Source of the DNA: Icerya purchasi
Taxonomy: Eukaryota > Arthropoda > Insecta > Hemiptera > Monophlebidae
Assembly (NCBI GenBank): GCA_039619475.1
Contig: CM077116.1
Span: 375,460,188-375,524,187, forward strand
Direction: 5' to 3'
Length of the DNA stretch: 64,000 nt
The notes under the pieces are model-generated. The model worked only from the letters and a program-made list of their open reading frames with translations. It ran no database searches and was not told where the DNA came from. Below are positions 38,701 through 51,010 of the stretch, in pieces. The translations under genes were made by a program, and so were the position numbers. Position 1 is the stretch's first letter; each line of letters opens with the position of its first letter.

Positions 38701-38937
38701 TCAATCGACGCACTCACAGATACACTAACAGGAGGATGACCATGAAATACGGCATCGAAAAAATGACTGCGAAAACACACGTCATCTTGGATGGTGGCAA
38801 TTTTTATCATTAGAACCATTATTAAAAGCGAAACGAGTTCAGTCACTGATTTTGCAATTTAATTAAAGTTCTGCGAAATAAACAAATATATTTATGTTAC
38901 CGAAGAAAGCGTTAGTAATGGCGATCAGGTATGTAAA
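35781..38937. other. Non-coding DNA
   Basis: Frame traces just after the SINE (to about 35910) may still belong to the helicase region but are not recognisable. The rest is AT-rich, with T runs near 36270 and 36400 and an A run near 38020, and no gene seen. Confidence 0.45.
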
Positions 38938-39012
38938 AATAAAAGTAAGTAAGTCCCATTTTATCAGGAGATTGGGGATTGTGAAGTGTAAAGTTCACAA
39001 TATACTAAGCTC
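38938..39012 (-). mobile_element. 3' fragment of the 35.4-kb SINE family, minus strand
   Basis: Read on the plus strand, AAAAGTAAGTAAGTCCC...GGGATTGTGAAG...GTTCACAATATACTAAGC matches the reverse complement of the tail of the SINE at 35426-35698 (its TTGTGAACC, GTACATT and TTCACAATCCC words) in the same order. About 75 bp, diverged, no head. Confidence 0.65.
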
Positions 39013-39103
39013 AAAAAGGGGGCTACGTTTCAATTTTCTAAACTTGTTTAAACACATTGTGATAATAATTTTAAAAGAGCCATAAATATTAATAATATAA
39101 AAC

Positions 39104-39129
39104 GTGTGTGTGTGTGTGTGTGTGTGTGT
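39104..39129 (+). repeat. GT microsatellite
   Basis: Thirteen or so GT units. Confidence 0.95.
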
Positions 39130-39399
39130 ACATAACATATTTCATGTAAAATGTAATAAAGGCTATAATAAACTAAGATAGAAAAAATAAAATAGAAAAT
39201 AAAAGTGAAAGAAATAAAATACGTAACTTTTGAGACAATGCAATAATTCGAATACTACTGCTGGGAGAAAATAATACATCTAACTGAAGAGAGCGAATTT
39301 CTTTGGAAAAATGGCATTTCAATTGAAGCAGACGGAAGCGGAGTTTGTCGTTAAAAAAAAAATGGGAAAATCTCGCATCAAGGGAATTTCATTCAGACA

Positions 39400-41466
39400 A
39401 CGGTAGCGAACTGGAAGGCAGTCGTGGAAGAATCAACTATGAGTCAATAACAAACTAATAAATCTAAGTGCAGAAGACCAGTCGATCTGGAAAATAGCAA
39501 AAATATTTAAAAAAAGCACGGACACATCTATTCCACCTTTAACACATGCTAATCAGACCGAATACACAAACAAAGGCAAAACTGAGTTACTCTCAAATAT
39601 ATTTCTAGATATACAAAATCAAAACAAAAACTCTTCCACCAAATGGCACACAAACAAAATAAATACTACTGTACAGAAGTTCCTAGCCACCCCAACGGTC
39701 ACTACCAACTACCCTAAGCTCTTTTCACCAAATGAAGTTAACAAAATCATAAAAAAATTAAAAAATAAACATTCCATCGGTCCAGACAATATCTCCATTA
39801 CCATGATTAAGAATCTACCCGAAAAAGCTAAGATCAATCTAACTATTATAATAAACTCTAGTATCATTTCGGGACACTTTCCTACCTGCTGGAAAGAGTC
39901 CACTATTATTCCTATACCAAAATCAGGAAAGGATCAAGCAATGGCTATTAACTACAGACCTATCTCGTTAATAAACTGTTTAAGTAAAACAGCGGAGAAA
40001 CTTATTCTTTCCAAGATGATAGATCATTGTAACGAAAAAAAAATCATCACCCCCCACCAATTCGGGTTTCTGCGGAATTTGTCGACTACGATGCAGTTAA
40101 GTAGGCTAACCGAGTTTGTAACTGACAATTTTAACCTAAACAAACATACCGGACTGTTATTACTTGACATCGAAAAAGCCTTTGATACCGTCTGGCATCA
40201 AGGATTAATATACAAATTGCTTAAATATCAGTTCGCTAAATTTCTCATTACTCTTATAAATGATTACCTGGTAGAAAGGAAATTTTCAGTAAAAATTAAC
40301 GACGCTATATCTTCTCGAAAAACAGCGACGATGGGAGTTCCGCAAGGAAGCATACTTGGTCCATTCCTATTTATTTTGTTCTTAAATGATCTTCCTAAAC
40401 CTAAACATTCCGAGCTAGCGCTATTCGCCGATGACACAGCCATTTACTGCGCTTCTTTTAGAGTCGACACAATTAAACGTAGATTATCAGAAAGTTTTTT
40501 AAAAATAAAAAAGTACCTTACAAAGTGGAAAGTTAAAGTGAATGATGCAAAAACGCAGGCTATCCTATTTACAAGAAGGAGGCCCGCTTTTTCCCCGGAA
40601 TTAAACCTGGGAAATCAAGTCTGCCCTTTTAAAAATGAAGTTAAATACCTACCTGGGGGTCATCCTAGATCGGCGGCTAACTTTCAACAAACACGTTGAT
40701 CACGCTATAAATAAAGCGCATGCAAGAAATTTTATGTTGACGCACAACATCTTCAACAAAAAATGCAAATTAACAACAGAAAATAAATTACTTCTATACA
40801 AAGAGCTATCATTAGGCCTGTGCTCCTTTACAGCTCGCCAATAATGTCTCGAGATCTACATTTCAAAAAGTACAGCGATTCCAAAATAAATGCTGCAGAA
40901 TTATTCTAAGCGCTCCGGCGTATACTAACATAAATAGTATGCACGCTGTATTAAAACTGCCCTTTATTGTAAACGTAATCCGTACGCAAGCTAAGAAATT
41001 CTTTGATGATTGCTCTACTAGTGATCACGTGTTTGTTGAAAGAATAGGAGACTACACGAGAACCTCTTTGCAGCTAAAATATAAAAAGTACAAACACAAA
41101 CGCATTAAACATATGCTATTTTAATCCTATAGTGCACCGATCCGTCCGCAAGCGTTAAACAAGGTGTTGAAGCACACACGCGCAATGACACTCCAATAAC
41201 CGTCATACTTCTACTTTTTTTTTTACAACTTACACTTTATTTATTTTTTCCGAAGCTAGGTTTTTTGTTGTTTTTTTTTTTCCTAATATTATAACAAATG
41301 TAAAGTTTTTTTCTTTTTTTCATATTGTAATTTAAGCATAAATGTATTTTTGATGCACGCTGGCGAGGGTAAATTGCTCGATACGCGTAAAATTTAAAAT
41401 GTTTAAACGTACTGTTATTTTCTTTGTTTTGTAAATTTAGTAAATAAACTTTATTCAATCAATCAA
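39400..41466 (+). pseudogene. Jockey-clade reverse transcriptase, best preserved element in the window
   Basis: An open frame runs without stop from about 39437 to 40699. It covers the pre-RT linker (LINLSAEDQSIWKIAKIF), fingers (KHSIGPDNISITMIKNLP, STIIPIPKSGKDQ, NYRPISLINCLSKTAEKLI) and palm: LLLDIEKAFDTVWHQGL with catalytic Asp, GVPQGSILGPFLFILFLNDL, and LALFADDTAIY with the two catalytic Asp. A 4-bp duplication (TACC, 40646-40653) shifts the frame in the YLG motif. The thumb continues in the next frame (TYLGVILDRRLTFNKHVDHA). Further shifts lead to the C-terminal piece ending at 41124. The 3' UTR has AATAAA near 41445 and ends in TTCAATCAATCAATG, a short TCAA tail. The catalytic triad is intact. 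The endonuclease and ORF1 are missing (5' truncation). Confidence 0.92.
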
Positions 41467-44400
41467 TGAGTCAACATTAGATATAAAGTCGGAAACAAGT
41501 CTCTCCCGTAAAATAGCGGATTATCGATAGATTAAAAAAACATACAAGAGTAATATATATCCAAGAGAACAAACAGGAGGTCAATTTTTCATCGAAATGG
41601 AATTTTAAGAAAATAGTTTAGGGTGAAGGATACCCTACTTTTTCATTTGAACATAGTAATCGATGCTCCGGCTGATAATATAGACGTAATGATTTCGTGT
41701 TTCTTAAATATAAATAAATAGTAAGAACAGAAATGTACTGATTCGGAAAACGAATAAAACGTCAGGCGACATGTTTCCGGTTGTTGATAATTGTAATTAA
41801 AAGTCGAGAGATGATTTTTCTACCGACAGTTCGAAGAAAGAGCCCGTTTTAAAAACCCACACCGTTAGAAAAGTAAAATTAATCTGTGGAAAACTTGTAT
41901 TGAGAAACCGGAGGAAAGTTTGGAGAAAATTCAAAGGTAATTCGGGACATTTGGAAAGCATTTGTAAAAAGCCAGACTCTTAATTGAATAAATGAAGCGA
42001 AAATCTTTCGAATTAGTTTCTCATTATGCATACAACTTGGACGAATATGCATTGCAGTGCGAAATCAACGAATGAGAATAGTATACGCTAAAATCGGTTT
42101 TCTAATTAAAAATATATCAGGGAAAGTTACGGTGGCGGATCTAGTAGTAATAATTCAGCGATAAATAAAAGTAGGCAAATGAATCCAATCGTACAACATA
42201 TGCAGCAGTGTTAGAAGAAACTTCAAGTACGGTAAAACAATAATAACACATGGTGGCGCGCATATATGTTTCGAGCATTTTTCTACGACTAACTTAAAAT
42301 GGTTCACTAACTATACTTTACGAGAACTACACGGATATTTCGAAAGGGTTCTGTACCAATCCTTCGGTCTGCTAAAAAGCTCAGTCTGTATTCGAATATT
42401 GGAGAACTTTTAGAAAAAAGTTGCAAAACTCCAGAAAACCGAAATTTATTTTTTTGGCTATTCTAGTTCTCAGTTAATGTATTGTGGAACTCTTACAGTC
42501 GGCACATACTGATATCCACAAAAAATAGAAAATATCACTTCTTATCAGTTGTTTTTGGTCTTAAAACAGCTTTTGACTACTAGGTGTCGTTTAGATTTTC
42601 GTACACCCAGGAGCTGGGAAATAAATTGGAATGTGCTTTATTCTATCGCTTTTGCTCACCAATTGCTCATAATAAAGACTTTACATCCACTTAAAAATGG
42701 AGGACAGTAATGGTCTGCTCCAAGTTTTACGTTAGTTACTAATATATTACGTTGTTAGTATCAGAAGAATTTTATAACTGACCAAATGGCTGCGACTTCT
42801 CCTGTGTGGTTTACTGCATTAACAGTATATTTAATTTACAGAAAAAAAAAACCCCAAAAAAACGCATAAATAAAAATCGAAAGCAAGTATTATGAAAATT
42901 TTTACTTTTGGTTTTCGTTTAATTGGCTTTTTGGCGGTCAGCCAGTAGTCTGTTAGACGAATAAAATTATTTTCATAATCGATTTCACGAATTTAATCGA
43001 CGATCGCGATGAAATAACAAAGTAAATCTTTTTAACGACTGTAATTATACCGACACTTTTTTTCAGCATCGCTGAAGAACAGGAAGGAGCGTCGTTAAAA
43101 ATGTACGAATTTGAAAATTTGGAAAATTTCACCGATTTTTCGTCATCGAAATTTAATCGCATCCTTGGGAACAAAAAAAAAAAAAAAAAAGCCTATCAAA
43201 AATGACAGGGCGCGAGCTTTTTCAATTATTTTCCAGTGTCAACTGTATAAGATCCGCGCACCGAAATAATGAACAGAACGCGCGCTGTAGCATGCCGCTA
43301 GATGTTGCTTACCCGCTGTCGGTGAGCAAAACAAAATGGGCGTCACGTTTAAAAATGCTCTACGCGTTCGGAGTGTTTTGCTCAAAGCCCCTGGCAGTGG
43401 TTTTATGTGATTTTTTTTCTATTTCTTGCTTTTTAGCCGGTTTAATTTTGAAATTTTTCGGTACACCAGTTGGAAAAGTTCCTTTCTATAAGGCAGATCG
43501 GGAATCTGGTTGTTGCATCGGGACATTGTATGCATAATAAAACGATATATCACTCAATTCTTTTGTCCTACAATAATATCGCTGTAATGTGTTTATTTAA
43601 TTAACGTAAGCGCACGAAGGAGAATAAATTCATTCAACTAACGACCCCGTTGATTCAACCGTCGTTTCTAATCGATTTTTATCTGCGAACTGTTTGCAAG
43701 TGTTTGACAAATTATTTTTTTCTTAATATTTGACTGGCCTTTTTCCAAATATTTTTCCCTCGTTGATGTTTTTATCCGTCATGTCCTAGAGAATTTTATT
43801 TCTCTTTTTTCCGTATCCCGAATTAATCTTCTTTCTATTTCTTCTACTACTTTTTCGTCTGACTTCTTTTCTGTCTACAAATTTCCATTTTTTTTTTTTT
43901 CGTAAATATTTACATTGTCGATTTCTTGACATAATTCAGTCTTAAGTTTCTTTTCTTTTCTTTTTTTTTTTTTTGCTGCATCATTATAGCGTCTTTACCG
44001 TTTCACTTGAATTTCTCTGTTCGTCGCATCTGTTAAAATTCGGCTATCGTTTGTAATTGTATTGCCAAGATAAATTCTTTTACTGCTCCAGGGATTAATG
44101 TGTACTATTCGTTTTTAAATTTATTATCTTTTTGTATTGTTTTTTAACTTTTCAACACGTGTAGCATTTGATTCATATTTTTCTCGTAAAAGATCAATAT
44201 TATCTACAAATCATGCGCCGTAAATCTGATTCTCATTTTTCTTCATTAGCCATTTTCTGTTTCACTTCATTGAGCCGGTTCTTCGTTGAATACAAACTTT
44301 CTTACTTATTTTAAATATACATATTAATAAAAATAAATAATAAAGCAGTATGTGTCTTCGTGTCGATTTTTTTACTTATTTTGCTACTCAGTTTTTATAT

Positions 44401-46509
44401 AACACATCTGCGCTTTAATGACAATTACCGTAAATGTAATTATCGTCAAGCACTTATTTTGTTTTTCTTTGTTGTTTTTCAATGTTACAAAAATTCTTTT
44501 GCTTTTTTTTTTTTCCTTTTCGAAATAGATATTATATCGGAACTGAAACATTGCTGGCAACTAAAGCCTAAATCGAAAAAAAACAAAAAAAAAACGCTGT
44601 AAAACCTGTTTGTCAACTTCAATTTGAGTTGTGCGATTCCACCAAAAAATGAAAGATGAAAATATCCGCGTGCGTCCAATATCTTTTACCCTGCGTATAC
44701 GGTATACATTCGCTTAAAATTTTCTTCGTTGAAAATAATATTGGAGTCCAAAAACAATTTTATTGTGAAACAGTTCTTTCCAAAATTGTAGTTCACAATC
44801 ACAATGACCGTAAGTGACACTCCACTTGTTCTTTTATATGTTTCTTATATTCCACTTAAATTATTAATTTTTTAACTTTCACAAAAAGTAAAATTACCCC
44901 CCCCCCCTGTCGTAGCTAAAATATTAGAACACTACGCTGATAAACTCTTTTAACGATTAGATAATTAAGTAAACTATTATTTTTTTCTTTTTAATTTTGG
45001 TAAAGTAGCATATATTCGTTATCCGTTAAATTATTTGTAACAGCTATTGTCCAAAATCGACGATATTTTTTTAAGTATATAACACTATAAACAATTTTAT
45101 CCGGTAGATTTATTTAATAAGAGATGTTTAAATAATCGTTTGATAAATTAATACAATTTAATTTTCGAATTATTGAATATTACCTATAACATTAAAAATA
45201 TAGTTTTTCATCCGGTATTTCATATATTTCATTAAGAAGATTTTTAATTCTTCCAACGACAATTACCCGCGTTAACTGTTCAAAATGTGTTGAAATAAAG
45301 ACAGGTTAAAAAAATATTGTATGTGAAAAATTTTATTTTTGATAACGGGTTTAAAAAGTTTTAATATACCATATAATAACTTGAGCCTTTTTTTTTTTTT
45401 TCAAAATTATACCGAATATTGAAGTGCGGAATTTAAGTTTTACGAATAATAGTCTGTCGGTGAAGGTACACGATTTTATAACTTCGATGCTAAACAAATA
45501 TTATACGTTTTCTATGCAGATAATCTCCTAAAAATTATTACATTCTTACTATTGGTCAACTTAATTTTTGTAATAGATTTAACAGTTTCATCCATCATTA
45601 ATAATTTTTTCGAATAGCCGTCTGCCAACATATATTGTAACATTGTATTCATTAAGCATTTGATAAGAAATTTAATTATTTACTCTTAATAATAAAACGT
45701 TAACATAAATTTAATCAATATATAATTAATGTGATTTAAAGCTTTAAAGATTCAAACCATTTAAACGATTCTTATAGTAGTTGCAAAAATACCAATCTTG
45801 ATTGCGATTCGAATAAGTGCGTGAACCGAATTTTAAATAACACGCGATGCCACTTTTAGAAGAATCGCGTTATCTTTCGGTTATGCTAATAATTAATCGG
45901 ATAATGCGAGGATTTTAATTCGAACTACTATATATCACTAATGCCACATCGGTGGTACACAGTCGGTGGCTCCCTGTAGGTAATATATTATAATACTAAC
46001 CGTCGTTGGAAGAATTTAAAATCTTCTTAATGAAATAACTAGATGAAAAATTGTATTTTTCATGTTACAAATGATATTTAATAATTCGAAATTTATACAC
46101 CGATTCATTACAGATTACTTAGAAGTCTATTATCAAAGAAATCCGCCGAATAAAATTGCTTATAGAATTCTTTACTACCGCACACTATCAACGAACCTAT
46201 AAAAATGGAAACTGGAAAAAAATATGAACAGTCTGATTTGTGCAAAAATCTAACGGGACTAAAGATTTCGAATTTATCTTTAATTATCGGGAAGAGATAA
46301 AATTTTTCCTCTTTGTACCATTTTCCTGCAAATCCACTATCGAATGACGGTATATATTTAAAACCACTCGTTATTATAGTTCATTATCGTTACTTGCACA
46401 ATAATTCTTGTACAATTCGATGGCCAATTAGATCGCCATTTAGGGAAGAGATCGATACTAACTTATTAGAAAAACAAACTTCTGTTGATTGCCTTTCTGT
46501 TGCGAAAAG

Positions 46510-46552
<43 letters not shown>

Positions 46553-46679
46553 ATTTAATAATACACATTACAAAAATGTCCTTAATAAACATTAGAATCA
46601 CACCTTTTCGATTAAATTGCGAAAAAATAAGGTTGAAAAAGAAAGGAAAAAAACCAGTATAAAAACTTCCTGGTCGGCT
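41467..46679. other. Non-coding AT-rich DNA
   Basis: No gene recognised. It holds an 18-A run near 43170, an 11-C run near 44897, T-rich stretches at 43.7-44.0 kb and a 36-T run at 46514-46549. A 111-residue plus frame at 43202-43537 starts in a more GC-rich patch but has no motif I know. Confidence 0.45.
46514..46549. repeat. Uninterrupted 36-T tract
   Basis: The longest homopolymer in the window. It could be the tail of a minus-strand retroposed sequence, but no recognisable body lies to its right. Confidence 0.9.
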
Positions 46680-47520
46680 AGACACTGTTTTTCATCGACA
46701 ACCGATCTCGAGCGAATTCGCTGCCGGCTGATGCACGCGCGTGCTTTGTTCGTACGCCCCCGGGTTAATTAGCATCCGCATCTGATGTTGGAGCAACGAG
46801 CTGAGCGAGTTGGTTCATTTTTATTAATTCGGTGGCGACTTGTGTGCATTGGCTTTCATAAATCATGCAGCAAACTCGAGAGACGTCTCGGTCGAATCAG
46901 CGTCGGATGGGGCCGTCGGTGGGGGTGCAATAACTTTTCTTATTCCTCTACACTTTTCCGTTTATTATTTTTAACTTTTACTTTACGAGGGTGTAAATTC
47001 GGGCGCCTTGTGTGTTTCATTCTTATCGCCTCACTGTTGACGATGCAGTCGCGCTGCGCGGAACAGTTCCGAAAGGCGCGCTAGCCGATAACGTTCAACT
47101 CGATTGCTATGAGCAGCCCGGAAGAAACAGTGTGAAAAAACTTATTCGAACCGGCAGCGACCTGCTAGCGGTAGATTATGAACCGCAGCGATGACACGGA
47201 CCCGTTCATAATAAAAAAATTTATGGCCGGAATGCGCGGCCGCCTCGTAACTCGTAACTCGACGCTCGCGATAAATTACCACTCCTTTTCTAAGCCGCTC
47301 CCGACACAGCCGTATCCTCACGCATTTGAACTCTAATTATGGTGAACTTGCGTCCGCCGATGATGAAAAAATTCCCGAGCAACACAAGTTGAAACGGAAC
47401 GCGATCGGAGTTTGTAGCGCAGCGCGAGCTGATGATACACTATTTTGCTGTAAAATTAATGGACAGAGTTTCGGTTATTGCCGTCGGAACACGAAAAATA
47501 TAAAAACGTATTGCTAATTC
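46680..47520. other. GC- and CpG-richer island, function unknown
   Basis: Base composition changes clearly relative to the neighbourhood, with GCGCGC, CCGG and TAATTA words and fewer homopolymers. Three plus frames of 60-99 residues overlap here without recognisable domains. It may be a conserved regulatory region or an untranslated exon. Confidence 0.4.
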
Positions 47521-47733
47521 CGTCTTGAATACCGGCTCAATTAACGCATGCAAACGTTTTTATTATTAACCTATTGAAATAAAAGTCGAAATATCGAATG
47601 ACAGTGGAACTTTGTCGCAATAATACGGTTAAAAGGCGAAAAAGAGAGAGCAGTTGGTTTAGTGAAAGATTGAATTATAAGAATAAATCGAATGAATCGA
47701 TAGTAAAAAAATAAATTAATGTAAAACACTTTG

Positions 47734-48009
47734 TCGTCGCGATAGCCTAGTTGCTAGAGCGCTTGACTTCCGATATGGTGGTCACGGGTTCGATCCCGAG
47801 CGACGACGAACTTATTACAAAAATTAAATTAAATAAAAATAAATAATCGCTAGTAATCACGTGGTGGCAATGGAAAACCACCACGTACAACATCATATAC
47901 TCGCTAGGTCAGTACACACAGCAGAGACACATACGGGTTCATTCACTTGTCGCATCTACTAAAAATAGCAGACCCCGCTCGCGGGAAAATGCTCAAGAAA
48001 AAGAAGAAG
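47734..48009 (+). mobile_element. tRNA-derived SINE (second family) with AAG tail
   Basis: The head folds with an 8-bp acceptor-like stem (GTCGTCGC at 47733 and GCGACGAC at 47800). It has an A box (TAGCCTAGTTGC, 47743) and a B box (GGGTTCGATCC, 47786). The T-loop is one base short and the anticodon stem is poor, so it is not a functional tRNA. A 200-bp body with a CACGTGGTGG...CCACCACGT hairpin follows, and the 3' end is AAGAAAAAGAAGAAG. ACTTTG is repeated at 47728-47733 and 48010-48015 as a likely target duplication. It sits directly upstream of an RTE fragment. Confidence 0.75.
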
Positions 48010-48640
48010 ACTTTGCAAATGTGTGGAAAACAGAGATTCAGAGAGTGTCATCGTTCAAATACCTGGGTGCAACACTGAAGACGATGAAGAAGTACGCGTC
48101 AGAGTAGGACAAGCAAAAATAACGTACGGAAAATTGTGCGCGTATTTAGTATGTAAAGACGTACCATTCAACTTGAACATTAAACTAGTCGAGTGCAACG
48201 TTTGACCGGTATTACTGTACGCAGCTGAGACTTGGTCGCTGAAAGTCAAGTCTATAAAGCGTCTAGAGTCGAGGTTATTGCGGAGAATGCTACGCATACC
48301 ATGGATAGAGAAGGTCTCGAATTCTGAAGTAATGAAACGTGCCGGCGTAGAAATCCTTGAGACTACCGAATCTAGGAAAATTGCCTATTTGTTGGGACAT
48401 ATCCTTCGAGGAGAGAAGTATGTAATTCCGAAACTAATGATAACTGGCAGAATGGAAGGTAACCGAGGAATCGGACTGAATCAACATTCATGGCTCAGAG
48501 ACCCGCGTCAATGGACTGGAATTGGAGATGCGGAGAATATTCTCCGATTGGCGGAGACCGACGAATTAAGTGGACAAGTGGAATAGTGATCGCCAACACG
48601 CTATGTATTAGCGTACGGCACCTGAAGAAGAAGAAGAATA
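48010..48640 (+). pseudogene. RTE-like non-LTR retrotransposon, RT C-terminal fragment
   Basis: Starts with VWKTEIQRVSSFKYLGATL (the YLG motif), then AETWSLKVKSIKRLESRLLR. The terminal open frame at 48278-48586 reads MRRMLRIPWIEKVSNSEVM, KIAYLLGHILRGEKY, GRMEGNRGIGLNQHSWLRD and WTGIGDAENILRLAE. This is the WRRMLRIsWtDkVtNeEVL...GHiMRgeKY...W.GL signature of insect RTE endonuclease-reverse transcriptases. The upstream part is frame-shifted, and palm and endonuclease are absent. The 3' end finishes in a GAAGAAGAAGAAGAA tail at about 48626-48640. Confidence 0.85.
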
Positions 48641-48685
48641 CAACATGAAACAGAAAATATAATAATCCACTAAATGCGCGTTAAG

Positions 48686-48819
48686 AATTTAATAAATTTG
48701 ATAAATTTAATAGATTTAATAAAGTTAATAGATTTAATAGATTTAATAAATTTAATAAATTTAATAAATTTAATAGATTTAATAAATTTAATAAATTTAA
48801 TAGATTTAATAGATTTAAA
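48686..48819 (+). repeat. 9-bp minisatellite (TTTAATARA units)
   Basis: About 15 tandem units, TTTAATAAA or TTTAATAGA, begin about 45 bp after the RTE tail. In frame it encodes a meaningless INLIDLINL-type repeat. Confidence 0.95.
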
Positions 48820-49706
48820 AAATCGTCTTGTTTCAGAGTCACTTAACAATCGTAGTTAATATAATCTATAAAATCGGTTAAAGATTTCAACGATGTATTA
48901 AAGGTTAATTATAAATTTTAAATAATGAATTTAGTACTGGATTATGTTAAAGTATTATTAAACTTATTAATATGCTTTGGCATAGTTCAGTTTTACCAGT
49001 TATGTATTTTGCTATCTCCGTATCAGTCTCTCAATGTTAAAATTCATGCTTTTATAAATTTTTGATATTGAGACTGATTGCAAATAAAAAATTATAAATT
49101 ACACTTATGCATTTATCGGTATTGTAAGCGTGCGATCGGAGCTGCTGCAGTGACATGCGCAGAAACGGTCGGGGAGTTTTCGTGGCGACCGATTGGCAGT
49201 CAATTGTTGAATGGTGGAATAGTATAGTTGGGTGAAATTTAGAGTTAACTCATCTACCTAGTTAAGGGTTAAACATTTTTGAATTGTGGTAACATATTTG
49301 GGCTAATTTTGAAAATCGAGACGGTGTGTAGGACAGTACAGGCAAAAGTCCAGGGGTTCTTTCCTTAGGCAAACGTCCATGAATCTGGTAGAGTAGGAGA
49401 GTAAGAGGAAAGATTAGGTTAATTTTTGGAACCGGCATAGATATGTGGACTAAGTTTGAAAAATTTGGTCGGATTAATATGTACGGTTGGAGAGATTAGG
49501 GTCCTTCCTTTTGGGCAGGCGTTTGTATTACCAGACATGCATGGCTGGATGAAGAGGGGGAGGGGTCACTTTCAGAGTCTGGACAAAAAATTGGAATTAA
49601 ATTTTTTGAATTCCGATAATCAACATCTAAATCTGATTTGAGATGTAATACTAACGCCGTACTATATTTCCTGATGGTGAACATCGCAACTACTGTGTCA
49701 GAACGT
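48820..49706. other. Non-coding DNA
   Basis: No gene recognised. The short frames at 49.45-49.68 kb on both strands have no motifs. Confidence 0.45.
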
Positions 49707-49730
49707 ATATATATATATATATATATATAT
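49707..49730 (+). repeat. TA microsatellite (left of RTE copy)
   Basis: (TA)12 or so; a matching tract lies at 51105-51130 beyond the other side of the RTE copy. Confidence 0.95.
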
Positions 49731-49849
49731 TTACTTTGCTAAAGAGGTATACTTACGCAATCTGTACTTCACAAGTAAAGTGTTGTGCAGCTTTCTCAAT
49801 GTCTGAATAGATCAAGTGTAGTTTCTTTTGATCAATTAGCCAGAAAATA

Positions 49850-51010
49850 GGTTGTCCAAATGAGATGTCTTTTCTTCTTGCTGTTCCGACCGATCTCAGT
49901 CATAGGTAGCCATCTAACGAATTCTTGATGATATTCTGGTACCGATCTCTGTCGTACACGCAGTGTACCAGCCATTTTGTATTTAATCCTGTCCACGTCT
50001 TGATATCGCAGAATCAGGTACGTTTCCCCCGTCCAATTCCTTTTTTACCTTCAATTCTTCCCTTCAAAATGGTTTGTAGCAAGATGTGTATCTTGTCCCA
50101 CGGACCAAGTGTTCAAAATATTTCAATTTTCGAACTTTCATTAAATTAATTAATTCGCGGTCTTTTTTCACAACCCTGGGTTTCTCCTGGTTGGTCTTCT
50201 TAGCTGTCCCCAGAGGGTACCTTCAAAATTTTTCGGTAGCACCACAATTCAAAAGCTTTTAATCGATTCAAGGTATGTTTCTTCAAAGTCCACGTCTCAC
50301 AGCCGTTTAGTAAGATCGACCCCATACATAATACTTAGGAATTCGAACCCTTAATTCCGAACTAAGATCGTGGGCTGTCAAGGTTTTTCTCATCTTGTTG
50401 AATGTACTTCTCGCTGTTAAATCCGACTTTTGATTTCCACTTCAGATGCTTCTGTAGTGTTCAGCTGCGCGCCTAGGTATTTAAACGATTCGACTTTCCT
50501 CAGGCTTTCCCCACTAATGTGTATTCTTGGGTTGGTGATATTTCTAATGGCCATTATCTTTGTTTTCTTTGCATTTAATGATATTTCATATTTTCAACTA
50601 ATCTTATCTACTTTTTCTATGATCAATTTCAGTCACTTGGCACTGTCAGCTGTTAAAACTGCATCGTCCGCATAACGAATAGTATTGATGCATTTTCCAC
50701 TTGTTTTGATACCTATTGTGCTGCCTTCCAGAGCTTCCTTGAAGATTTGTTCATGTTGAACAGCATTGGTGACAAGACACATCTTTGCCTCACTCTCCGC
50801 GGTTTACATTAATTGGATTCGAAGTAGCCTTTTTTTGATTTAATGAAATAGTAGCGCTCTGGTTAATATGCCGGTTTTTGATTATTCAGCGATCTGTTCG
50901 ATCCAACTCAATGTGTTCCAGTATCTCGAACAGCTTTTGATGCTGGACTTCATCAATGGCTTTTTTTATGAAGGTTGAATATCTCGTGTTTTTTTTTTGT
51001 GACTTTCTAT
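49850..51010 (-). pseudogene. RTE-like non-LTR retrotransposon, decayed
   Basis: Read leftward from about 51000: a palm remnant, QHEQIFKEALEGS, then CINTIRYADDAVLTADSAK with the YADD catalytic box intact. ISLNAKKTKIMAI and VESFKYLGAQLN follow, then LLNGCETWTLKKHTLNRLKA, FELWCYRKILKV and, near the 3' end, KTWTGLNTKW. These are the ordered motifs of RTE RT and its C-terminal domain. Numerous stops and shifts show it is inactive. The 5' two thirds are missing. Near its 3' end is AGCAAGAAGAAAAG, similar to the GAA tail of the other RTE fragment. Confidence 0.82.

Noticed and set aside
43202..43537. 111-residue plus frame
   Set aside because: Starts in a GC-richer patch but has no recognisable domain or repeat similarity; insufficient to call a gene.
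47733..47808. Functional tRNA gene
   Set aside because: Acceptor-like stem and boxes are present, but the T-loop is one base short, the anticodon stem is poor and a SINE body follows.
48674..48859. 61-residue frame rich in INLIDL
   Set aside because: Pure translation of the 9-bp minisatellite.
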